From NCBI RefSeq assembly GCF_900167455.1, contig NZ_FUWJ01000002.1:558305-622304 (forward strand): a DNA stretch of 64,000 nt, given 5' to 3'. The position numbers and the translations under genes are program-made. The DNA comes from Enhydrobacter aerosaccus. Its GTDB lineage: Bacteria > Pseudomonadota > Alphaproteobacteria > Reyranellales > Reyranellaceae. Each line of letters begins with the position of its first letter. The stretch's first letter is position 1. The notes beneath the pieces were generated by a model. The model did no database searches, was not told where the DNA came from, and worked only from the letters and a program-made list of their open reading frames with translations. This document shows, in pieces, positions 56,666-64,000 of the stretch.

Positions 56666-57232
56666 CTACTCCCGCTCGGGCACCGGCACATTGAAGGCAT
56701 TCAACGTCGTTGAGACGAGACAGTACAGCCCGACCAGATAGATGAGCTCATTCGCGCCGTGCTGCCCGAACAGCGCGACGGCGCGCGCATAGCACGGTTC
56801 CGGCAGCACGCCGCCGGAGGTGAGGGAAGACGCGACATCGTAGGCGCACCCTTCCTCCTCGGAAAGATCGTCGGGACGGTTGCCCGCCACCAATGTCGAG
56901 AGCCGCGCCGGACCCATGCCTTCCTTCTCTGCCACCGCGACATGGGCATAAAGTTCGTAGGCTGCGCGAAAATGAGCCCCGACGACCAGGATGGCGATCT
57001 GGCGAACCGAATCGGGCAGGCTCGCCTGCATCGTCATCGCCTTGGTGAGATTCCAGATAGCGGCGCCGATTATGGGTTCGTGCAACCAGGCATTCCACGG
57101 ACCGATGAGCGATCCATCATCCGCCATATTGCGAAAGGCATTGAAGTTGGACGCCATGCCCTTGCGCATGTCGTCATACAAGGCGCGCTGTTCGGAAGAC
57201 AATTCCGACGGCGGGATGAGCGGCAGACGCAT
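56666..57232 (-). CDS. Carboxymuconolactone decarboxylase-family protein
   Basis: A 188-residue all-helical protein. ATG 57230-57232 has GGAGGT five bases upstream. The core segment SVRQIAILVVGAHFRAAYELYAHVAVAEKEG carries the family E and H but not the CxxC of AhpD peroxidases, so it is closer to the decarboxylase-like branch. Exact substrate unknown. It follows eipB on the same strand with a 66-nt gap. Confidence 0.82.
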   Translation of the reverse strand: MRLPLIPPSELSSEQRALYDDMRKGMASNFNAFRNMADDGSLIGPWNAWLHEPIIGAAIWNLTKAMTMQASLPDSVRQIAILVVGAHFRAAYELYAHVAVAEKEGMGPARLSTLVAGNRPDDLSEEEGCAYDVASSLTSGGVLPEPCYARAVALFGQHGANELIYLVGLYCLVSTTLNAFNVPVPERE

Positions 57233-57298
57233 TGGCACCTCCAAATGTGCGAGGCAACGTACACGCAATAGACGCGCCAGAGTCGCAGCGCTCGACTC

Positions 57299-58090
57299 TT
57301 AGCGCGACTCCGGACAGTCCGGCACCTTGTGCATCTCCAGTGCCTGAAGGTCCGCGGTGACGGTCGCGATGCCTGCATCGACCGTCAGGCGATCGAGCAC
57401 GCCTGTATTGAAGAGCTGGGCGCGAATGGAGAACAGCGCCTTCGGATTCTCCTCGCGTGCCCGCTTGAAGGTCATCAGCACCGGCCAGGATTGCGCCGCC
57501 GGCACCGCGACCGGGTCGAGCCAACGCGGCGCAGCGCGCAGCGATTCCGAGCCGACTTGCCGAACATCGATCTGGAAGACGTCGCCCATTGCCTCGGCGC
57601 TGAACATCAGCGTGGGAGAGAACGCCGCCTCGGCGCGCAGTTGCTCGACCAGCCGCCCAATGGCGGCAACCGGCATCAATGTCGGCGGCGGAAGAACGAG
57701 CTGCTCGGGACCGACCGCCGAGATGATCTCCGCACGGATCTCGTTACCGGCATGCTCGACCGTTCCATGCGTGTCGCGGTGAGCGCCATTCTCGATCTGG
57801 ACGGCACGATACCGAAAGGCGCTGCCGTCGCTCGGCTCCTCGCCGTCGAGCTTCGACGCGATGCTCACTTTCAAAGACGGCGTGAAGGCAATCTCCGAAG
57901 AGAGATCGCGCTTGATATGCCAACCGCTGCAATCGAGGGCGATGTCCTGCACGGCCGTGCCAATTCGTGGCGCATTGGCAGCGCTGCCAAGCCGTAAGGC
58001 GTATTCGGCGCGGTGGGGCTGAAGCTGCGCGCTCGCCGGCTGCGATACCAGCAGCACCGCTGCGACGATGGAAAATGCTTCTCCCCTCAT
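57299..58090 (-). CDS. eipB: Cell envelope integrity protein EipB (DUF1849)
   Basis: A 263-residue periplasmic protein (signal MRGEAFSIVAAVLLVSQPAS, cut after SAQ). HRAEYALRLGSA at the mature N terminus matches the DUF1849/EipB family, known from Brucella as a spiral beta-sheet protein needed for envelope integrity. The two conserved cysteines that form its disulfide correspond to C54 (LDCSGW) and C259 (VPDCPESR). It is divergent from the ferritin-like gene (128-nt gap) and lies beside the hopanoid genes, so the region appears devoted to the envelope. Confidence 0.87.
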   Translation of the reverse strand: MRGEAFSIVAAVLLVSQPASAQLQPHRAEYALRLGSAANAPRIGTAVQDIALDCSGWHIKRDLSSEIAFTPSLKVSIASKLDGEEPSDGSAFRYRAVQIENGAHRDTHGTVEHAGNEIRAEIISAVGPEQLVLPPPTLMPVAAIGRLVEQLRAEAAFSPTLMFSAEAMGDVFQIDVRQVGSESLRAAPRWLDPVAVPAAQSWPVLMTFKRAREENPKALFSIRAQLFNTGVLDRLTVDAGIATVTADLQALEMHKVPDCPESR

Positions 58091-58218
58091 GAGCGCAGCT
58101 TGCTCAGCACCGCCGCCCGGGTCAATCACGCATGCTCCAGGCGGGCGATGCTTCATCCAAACAATAGACAAATCCGCGTCATTGCCCTTCAATGCAACTC
58201 ATCAAAAGGGCGAGCACA

Positions 58219-59082
58219 ATGAAAATTGGATCGCAAGAGCATCGCGACGCTTTTTGCCGGCATTTTGAGCAGACTTACACCGAATACGATCCTCATACCC
58301 TTCCTTGGCCGGAACTCGACGAAGCGGCGTTGCAGCGCCTGCGGACTGTGCCCTTCTGGGCGGAGGTATTTTACACCGAGCGACGCGCCGGCGCGATTGT
58401 CGCAGCCTTCACTGAAACGGTAAGCGATCCGGTTCTGAAAGAAGCACTGGCCCTGCAAGGCCGGGAAGAAGCCCGGCATGCCGACCTGATCCGGGTCATG
58501 ATCGACAAGTATGGACTGGATGCTCCTGAGCGGCCGCTGGAAGATATCAGCGACAACATCGACAGGCGCTTCAAGGATTTCGGCTTCGGGGAATGCCTCG
58601 ATTCCTTCCTCGGCTTCGGCCTGTTCAAGATCGCGTGGCAATCGGAATTCCTGCCGAAGGAGATGCTGCAGATCTTCGAAACCCTGATGTACGAGGAAAC
58701 CCGGCACATCGTCTTCTTCGTCAACTGGATGGCCTACACGGAAGCGCAGCGCGGATGGCTGTCGCGCACCCTGCTTCCCGTGACGAGCTTTCACTATTAC
58801 ACGCGCGCGCTGCGTCGCATGATGGGCCTTGCCCAACGCAGCAAGGAAATGAACGACGGCAAGAACTTTGCCGCCACCCAGGTCAGCATGTTCCTGGATG
58901 GTTTCAACTTCCGTCGTTTTCTCGAGGATTGCTATTCGGAGAACAGCCGACGCATGGGCGCATTCGATCCGGAGTTGCTGCGCCCGAGCTTCCTGCCACA
59001 ACTGGCGGAAACTGCGCTCAAGGCGCTCCGCCTCTGGAATACGCGATCCAATCTGGCGCCCGATTCGGCAACCTCGAGCTGA
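58219..59082 (+). CDS. Ferritin-like di-iron protein of unknown function
   Basis: A 287-residue helical protein starting at ATG 58219. It shows a full four-helix di-iron signature: E54 (FYTERRAG), E84-x2-H87 (EEARHADL), and, after an insertion, E154 or E143 with E160-x2-H163 (YEETRHIVFF). No membrane helix is clear, although the 160-185 region is hydrophobic. It converges with hpnN (10-nt gap). It could be an oxidase or desaturase-like enzyme acting on a lipid, but no characterised family comes to mind; function is open. Confidence 0.72.
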   Translation: MKIGSQEHRDAFCRHFEQTYTEYDPHTLPWPELDEAALQRLRTVPFWAEVFYTERRAGAIVAAFTETVSDPVLKEALALQGREEARHADLIRVMIDKYGLDAPERPLEDISDNIDRRFKDFGFGECLDSFLGFGLFKIAWQSEFLPKEMLQIFETLMYEETRHIVFFVNWMAYTEAQRGWLSRTLLPVTSFHYYTRALRRMMGLAQRSKEMNDGKNFAATQVSMFLDGFNFRRFLEDCYSENSRRMGAFDPELLRPSFLPQLAETALKALRLWNTRSNLAPDSATSS

Positions 59083-59092
59083 TGCTCCCGCG

Positions 59093-61699
59093 CTAGAACC
59101 AGCGCGCGCTGCTCGGTGGCAGCGCCAGCAAGGCGGGACGGAACAGCAGCGTCACCAGCATCTCCCAGCCGAGCGAAATCATCAGCAATCGGCCCATGCT
59201 GGCCGTCCCCGGATGCGTCGATAACCAGAGCGCACCGAACGCCGTGGCCGTGGTCATGGCGCTGAAGATCACGGCCCGCATCAGACTCGACTTCAGCATC
59301 GCGGTCTCGCCGGACCGCCATGCCATGACGAAATAGATATTGAAGACGACACCGACACCGAACAGCAGCGGCAAGGCGATGATGTTCGTGAAGTTCAGCG
59401 GCAGATCGAACGCCGCGCAGGTCGCAAAGGTCAGCAGACCGCTCAACAGCACGGGCAACAGTGTCAACACCACATCGCGTGGACGACGCAGGACGATCGC
59501 CAGCAGCAGGATGATGGCGACGATCGAATAGGCACCGGCCTGCAGGAAAGCATCCACGACGCTGTCGCCCGAAGCGCTGGTGGCGATCGGGCTGCCCGTC
59601 GCATCGGGCGCGATGTTCTGGATTGCCTTGGCAAAGCGCCGGAGGGCAGCATTGTCTTCCTGCCCGCTTTGCGGCAGCACCTGGATGCGCGACCGGCCGT
59701 CCTTCGTGATCCAGTCGGCCACCAGCGTTGGCGGCAGACTTTGCACCGTGACCGGGCTCGCCTTCAGCATGGCTCGCATCTGATCGAGCACGATGCGCAG
59801 CGGCACCGTGACCACGGCGGCGGCCCTGGCACGGGTCTCGGGCGTGGCCTTCTCGAGACGCTCGAGCGCATCCGCCAGATGAAGAGCCGATAGAGATGCG
59901 GAGTCCTTCCCGTTGGCCGCCGCCTCGCGCAACGCAACCGCGGTCGAAGCAAGCACCTGCTTCAACTCCTCGTCAGAGGGCGGTGCCGCCAGCGTTCCCG
60001 GCTCGAGAGCGGGTCCCACTTGACTGGCGGCGTTGTGAATCAGCGCGAGCTTCTCCTCCTGCTGCGAAGGGATGAAGCTCTCGAGCGTCACGGTGCGAGA
60101 CACTTCGGGCAGCCCGTCGAGCAGACGCGCCAGCGCCACCGATTTGGGCAGCGACGGCGCCAGGACGTTGATGGCGTTGGGTGTCCAATCGGGATCCGAG
60201 GACAATGCCTGCAATGTCATCATCGACTCCGACTTCGGACTCTTGAGGTCCAGCGGATTGAAGTCGAAACGCACCATCGGCAGCAGGCCGGCGGCGACGA
60301 CCGCGGCCAAGGCCGACAACGCCAGCACCCCGGCGCGTCGGCGATGCACGAAGATGTCGATCGGTGCCAGGACCGTGAAGCCCACCTCCGTCCGTCGCGC
60401 GGCCGGGAAGCGCAGAAGCACCAGAAGCGCTGGCAGCAGCACGATGCTGAGCACGAAGGCGACGATCATGCCGAGACCGGCGATGGTTCCCAGTTCGGCG
60501 ACGCCGATATAGGTGGTCGGCAGAAACGCGAAGAAGCCGAAGCCGATCGCCGCGGCGGACAGTGCCAGCGCCCGTCCGATCCCGCCCCCTGCCGCGACGA
60601 GGGCAGCCTCGCGGCTCGGCTGGACCAGTCGCTCCGCCAGGCTGCGCACGCTGAACTGGATGCTGAAGTCGACGCCCAAACCGACGAAGAGCGGAATGAA
60701 GGCAACCGATATGAGATTGAAACGCCCCGTCGCCAGCAGGCCGACCGCTGCCGTGATAACGAGCCCGATCGCCGTCGTCAGGACGATCGCAAGAACGACC
60801 CGGACGGATCGCACCGCAAGCCACAGGATGCCGAGCAATGCAGCAACCATGGCGCCCATGATCAGGTGGGCATCTTGGGCCAGCGTTCCGAATTCCTCGT
60901 CCGCAAGCGGCACGGGGCCGGTCAGGTGAACGATGATGCCGTGAGCCGCATCCAGTCCAAGCGATTGCGCCGTGCTGCGGATCGCCTCGCTTGCCGCCAT
61001 TCCTGGCTCGAGGGCGGTGTAGTCCATCACCGGCTGGACGAGGATCACATGCCTTGTCTCACGCGGACTGGCCGGCACTCCGGTGATCAGCGTTCGCCAG
61101 GAGAAGAAGGCCGGCTGCCCTGCCAGGACCTTGTCGAACGTTTGCCCGAGGGCCGCTGCCACGGGTTCGATGTCGTGCAGGGATGCCTGACCGTACTTGA
61201 CCCCCTGCAGCAGGGTCGACAGTGCGTTCAGAACACCGCGCAAGCTCGGGTCTGCGGCAAGCGTCGCCAGAAATGGCTTGGCGTGAACAAGCCCCTGCGT
61301 CGTGGCTGCGACCTGATCCCGAGGCAGCAGCAGCAAGCCGTTCTGATCGAAGAACGGTCCACCATCCGGCCGCTGCACGGTTCGGAAGGACTTGGGTTGT
61401 TGCTCCAAGGCAGCCGCCAGTCGCTTGGCGGCATCGTCCGCCAACTCGGGCGTCGTGCCGTCGATCACGACCATGGTCAGATTGTTGAGCTGCGGGAAGG
61501 CCGCTTCGAAGGCAAGCTCGCGCTGCCGCCATTTCAACTTGGTCGAGATCAGCTCGGCGGTGTCGGCCGTCATGGCGAAGTGCTGCGCGGTATAGACCAG
61601 CGCCGCGACTGTGAAGCCGATGGCAGTCAGCAGCACCAGGAAAGGATGGCGGGTACTGAACGCAACGGCGCGTCCAATCAGTGAGGCTTTGGTGGGCAC
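59093..61699 (-). CDS. hpnN: Hopanoid transporter of the RND superfamily, HpnN
   Basis: An 868-residue inner-membrane protein thought to move hopanoids to the outer membrane. It has two RND/MMPL halves, each with one helix, a large periplasmic loop and a cluster of five helices; FIPLFVGLGVDFSIQFSVRSL in the first half and ALPLLFGVGVVFNIYFVMAW in the second are the sterol-sensing-like helices of HpnN. I choose GTG 61697-61699 (VPTKASLIGRAV, with GAGGGG upstream). It is divergent from ispH copy 2 and hpnH. Confidence 0.93.
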   Translation of the reverse strand: MPTKASLIGRAVAFSTRHPFLVLLTAIGFTVAALVYTAQHFAMTADTAELISTKLKWRQRELAFEAAFPQLNNLTMVVIDGTTPELADDAAKRLAAALEQQPKSFRTVQRPDGGPFFDQNGLLLLPRDQVAATTQGLVHAKPFLATLAADPSLRGVLNALSTLLQGVKYGQASLHDIEPVAAALGQTFDKVLAGQPAFFSWRTLITGVPASPRETRHVILVQPVMDYTALEPGMAASEAIRSTAQSLGLDAAHGIIVHLTGPVPLADEEFGTLAQDAHLIMGAMVAALLGILWLAVRSVRVVLAIVLTTAIGLVITAAVGLLATGRFNLISVAFIPLFVGLGVDFSIQFSVRSLAERLVQPSREAALVAAGGGIGRALALSAAAIGFGFFAFLPTTYIGVAELGTIAGLGMIVAFVLSIVLLPALLVLLRFPAARRTEVGFTVLAPIDIFVHRRRAGVLALSALAAVVAAGLLPMVRFDFNPLDLKSPKSESMMTLQALSSDPDWTPNAINVLAPSLPKSVALARLLDGLPEVSRTVTLESFIPSQQEEKLALIHNAASQVGPALEPGTLAAPPSDEELKQVLASTAVALREAAANGKDSASLSALHLADALERLEKATPETRARAAAVVTVPLRIVLDQMRAMLKASPVTVQSLPPTLVADWITKDGRSRIQVLPQSGQEDNAALRRFAKAIQNIAPDATGSPIATSASGDSVVDAFLQAGAYSIVAIILLLAIVLRRPRDVVLTLLPVLLSGLLTFATCAAFDLPLNFTNIIALPLLFGVGVVFNIYFVMAWRSGETAMLKSSLMRAVIFSAMTTATAFGALWLSTHPGTASMGRLLMISLGWEMLVTLLFRPALLALPPSSARWF

Positions 61700-62177
61700 G
61701 AACCCCTCAGAGGCAACGAAGCAAAGGTGGCGGCGATAACCCGCACGCCCAACGGAGTGCGGGCGTATCGCACCGGCGATGGTTCCGCAAGGTAACCGCC
61801 CGAGCATTGCCCAAGCACGGCCAGAGACGCCAAGGCATTGAGGTAACGCCAGAAAACGCCGGCGTATCCACCGCAAAGACCCTTTTTCGTGAAGTGCCAA
61901 TCAAGGTCGTCCACACCTGGAATAGCTCTACCGCCCGGGCCTGCGTCCTACCCTTGTATTCTGCGTGCACGATGAAGCTTTAACGCATGGCCAGACGTAC
62001 CTTTACGCACACTCGCGCGGTATTACTGCCAAGTTTCCTGACCAGAAGAGCGGTATAAGCTGGCCCCGCTCTCGATTGAGGTCGGCTGCCAGAACTTGAT
62101 GTTGCAATTCTGGTAAACTGGCTCGTAAGCACCAAATTCCGATTGCGACCTGCACGCCGATAGAGGAGTTGATCTGG
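61700..62177. other. 478-nt divergent regulatory region between hpnN and ispH copy 2
   Basis: No credible gene: short frames on both strands (for example 61707-61970 minus) lack ribosome binding sites and recognisable sequence. An inverted pair CCAGAA (62089-62094) / TTCTGG (62108-62113) lies about 65-90 nt before ispH and is a candidate operator. Both hopanoid promoters should be here, since hpnN and ispH-hpnH diverge from it. The 3' part is AT-richer than the coding regions. Confidence 0.5.
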
Positions 62178-63134
62178 ATGCGCGTTCTACTGGCTCAGCC
62201 CCGAGGCTTTTGCGCGGGCGTCGTGCGGGCAATCGAGATTGTCGAACGGTCCTTGGAACGGTTCGGTGCCCCGGTCTATGTGCGGCACGAGATTGTCCAT
62301 AATCGGCATGTGGTTGAAAGACTCGAGCGCATGGGGGCCGTCTTCGTCGAATCGCTGGACGAGATTCCCGACGGCGCGACCACGATCTTCAGCGCCCATG
62401 GCGTGGCGCAATCGATCATCGACGAGGCCGTTTCACGCGGCCTCCCGGTACTCGACGCAACCTGTCCGCTCGTGTCGCGAGTGCATCTTCAGGGCAAGCG
62501 GTACGTGGCGCGTGGCCGCGCCCTGATCCTGATCGGTCACGCCGGCCACCCCGAGGTCGAGGGCACGATGGGCCAGGTCGAGGCCCCGGTCCATCTCGTC
62601 TCGACGGTGGAAGACGTGGCCCAGCTGCCGCTGTCGCCGGATACACCGGCTGCCTATGTGACCCAGACGACCTTGAGCGTCGACGATACGCGCGGCGTGA
62701 TCGCAGCGCTGCACGAGAAGTTCCGCGATCTCGAGGGACCGGACGTTTCGGACATTTGCTACGCCACGCAGCATCGCCAGTCGGCTGTGCGTGCCTTGTG
62801 CGAGGCGGTGGACCTGCTGCTGGTGGTCGGCAGCCGTAACAGCTCGAACTCGAATCGCCTGTGCGAGATCGGCTTGGAAAAAGGTCTGCCGAGCTATCTC
62901 ATCGGCGATGGCAGCGAACTCGACCCGGCCTGGCTGACCGGCGTGAAGACGGTCGGCGTGACAGCCGGAGCCTCGGCGCCGGAAGAACTGGTTCTCGATG
63001 TCATCGAGGCTCTGCGTCGCCATGCCGACGTGCAGGTCGAGCAGATGGACGGTGTCCGCGAGGACATCGAATTCCGCCTGCCCAACGAACTCAGGACGCC
63101 GCCCGCCAAGCCGGCTGTCACATCCAACCAGTAG
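62178..63134 (+). CDS. ispH: 4-hydroxy-3-methylbut-2-enyl diphosphate reductase (copy 2, hopanoid locus)
   Basis: A second complete IspH, 318 residues. Cluster cysteines are C12 (RGFCAGV), DATCPLV and [16 protein letters not shown] and NSSNS are intact, so it should be active. ATG 62178 follows GAGGAG; a TTG three codons earlier is possible. It differs clearly from copy 1 (10576) in many positions, so it is a paralogue of some age and not a recent duplication. It lies 12 nt before hpnH, a neighbourhood seen in other hopanoid producers, and probably boosts IPP/DMAPP supply for hopanoids. Confidence 0.95.
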   Translation: MRVLLAQPRGFCAGVVRAIEIVERSLERFGAPVYVRHEIVHNRHVVERLERMGAVFVESLDEIPDGATTIFSAHGVAQSIIDEAVSRGLPVLDATCPLVSRVHLQGKRYVARGRALILIGHAGHPEVEGTMGQVEAPVHLVSTVEDVAQLPLSPDTPAAYVTQTTLSVDDTRGVIAALHEKFRDLEGPDVSDICYATQHRQSAVRALCEAVDLLLVVGSRNSSNSNRLCEIGLEKGLPSYLIGDGSELDPAWLTGVKTVGVTAGASAPEELVLDVIEALRRHADVQVEQMDGVREDIEFRLPNELRTPPAKPAVTSNQ

Positions 63135-63146
63135 AGGAGCGGTCTC

Positions 63147-64000
63147 TTGGGTATTCCTTTGCTGCAAGCGGTGCGGATCGGCACCTACGTTCTTCGTCAG
63201 CATCTCGCCCGTCGCGAGCGCTACCCGCTCGTGCTCATGCTCGAACCCTTGTTCCGCTGCAATCTGGCCTGCGCCGGCTGCGGCAAGATCGATTATCCAG
63301 ACGAGATCCTGGATCAGCGCCTGTCCTACGATGATTGCATGACCGCGATCGACGAATGCGGTGCTCCGGTCGTCTCGATCGCCGGCGGCGAGCCCTTGCT
63401 GCATCGGGAGATGCCGAAGATCGTCAATGGCTTCCTGGCGCGCAAGAAGTTCGTGATCCTGTGCACCAACGCGCTGCTGCTCGCCAAGAAGATCGACGAT
63501 TACAAGCCGCACCCCGCTTTCACCTGGTCGATCCATCTGGATGGCAACCGCGCGATGCACGACAAGTCGGTGTGCCTGCGCGGCACCTATGACAAGGCGG
63601 TGGAGGCGATCCGGCTCGCCAAGTCCAAGGGCTTCCGCGTCAGCATCAACTGCACGCTGTTCAACGACGCCGATCCCGCCCAGGTCGCCGAGTTCTTCGA
63701 CGAGATGAAGGCACTGGGGCTGGATGGCATCACCGTTTCGCCCGGCTATGCCTACGAGCGCGCGCCCGATCAGCAGCACTTCCTGAACCGCACCAAGACC
63801 AAGGAACTGTTCCGGGGAATCCTGTCGCGGGGCAACGGCGGCAAGAAGTGGCCCTTCAGCCAGTCGATCAACTTCCTCAATTTCCTGGCGGGCAACGAGA
63901 GCTATCACTGCACGCCCTGGGGCAACCCGACCCGAACCGTCTTCGGCTGGCAGAAGCCGTGCTATCTGCTCGGCGAAGGCTACGCCAAGACCTTCCGTGA
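63147..64000 (+). CDS. hpnH: Adenosyl-hopene transferase HpnH (partial, runs off window)
   Basis: Radical-SAM enzyme that joins the 5'-deoxyadenosyl group to diploptene, the first step in making extended hopanoids. The start is TTG 63147-63149 (MGIPLLQAVR), with GAGGAG seven bases upstream. The cluster motif is C38-x3-C42-x2-C45 (CNLACAGC), followed by SIAGGEPLLH and SIHLDGNRAMHD. About 284 residues are present and the frame is open at the window edge, so the C terminus is missing. Confidence 0.94.
   Translation, partial: MGIPLLQAVRIGTYVLRQHLARRERYPLVLMLEPLFRCNLACAGCGKIDYPDEILDQRLSYDDCMTAIDECGAPVVSIAGGEPLLHREMPKIVNGFLARKKFVILCTNALLLAKKIDDYKPHPAFTWSIHLDGNRAMHDKSVCLRGTYDKAVEAIRLAKSKGFRVSINCTLFNDADPAQVAEFFDEMKALGLDGITVSPGYAYERAPDQQHFLNRTKTKELFRGILSRGNGGKKWPFSQSINFLNFLAGNESYHCTPWGNPTRTVFGWQKPCYLLGEGYAKTFR

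Noticed and set aside
61707..61970. 87-codon minus-strand open frame in the hpnN-ispH gap
   Set aside because: No ribosome binding site, overlaps the region expected to hold both promoters, and no recognisable sequence.

Overview
The window is about 64 kb of high-GC chromosome from an alphaproteobacterium. This is inferred from gene order and family content: ispH-thrB-rnhA, rpmI-rplT-pheS-pheT, a DUF1849/EipB envelope protein, a glycine cleavage operon with split gcvPA/gcvPB behind a glycine riboswitch, hopanoid genes, and many periplasmic-binding-protein transporters of the DctP, TctC and DppA types. A Reyranella-like member of the Rhodospirillales would fit, but nothing here fixes the genus. 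There are no phage genes, insertion sequences or CRISPR arrays.

Layout. 1-312: extragenic palindromic repeats. 313-5160 (minus): tandem glycine riboswitch, gcvT (TTG start), gcvH, gcvPA, gcvPB. 5236-6591 (minus): Fe-S/CCG oxidoreductase subunit. 6784-9660 (plus): TRAP transporter with a fused DctQM permease. 9664-10439 (minus): lipoprotein and a double-CDGSH protein. 10576-12946 (plus): ispH copy 1, thrB, rnhA. 12962-17795: small secreted proteins, a TPR protein, a YeeZ-like dehydrogenase, an alpha/beta hydrolase and a GT4 glycosyltransferase. 18006-28623: translation block with thrS, infC (AUA start), rpmI, rplT, pheS, pheT and lepA, interrupted by a secreted hydrolase and an SDR. 29317-29406: tRNA-Ser(GGA). 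29751-32476: patatin, acetoacetate decarboxylase and 3-hydroxybutyrate dehydrogenase, an apparent C4/ketone-body operon. 32725-35792: orphan DctP, and a LysR regulator divergent from an SBF-type transporter.

From 51513 down to 35812 the minus strand carries a nearly continuous gene train: oligopeptide-type ABC importer (binding protein, two permeases, fused double ATPase), HyuA/HyuB hydantoinase-oxoprolinase pair, MocR-type regulator, class III aminotransferase, AMP-forming acyl ligase, FAD monooxygenase-like enzyme and, after a 111-nt gap, a HAD phosphatase. It looks like an uptake and catabolism unit for an amide- or lactam-like nitrogen compound of unknown identity, and is the best candidate for an undescribed pathway here.

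51854-57232 carries AMP nucleosidase, a phosphonate-type hexapeptide acetyltransferase, an M23 peptidase homologue, an orphan TctC binding protein and a carboxymuconolactone-decarboxylase-family protein. 57299-64000 is an envelope/hopanoid region: EipB, an unassigned di-iron ferritin-like protein, HpnN, a second IspH and HpnH, which runs off the window. The second ispH suggests that isoprenoid precursor supply is duplicated for hopanoid synthesis while the first copy stays in its housekeeping locus.
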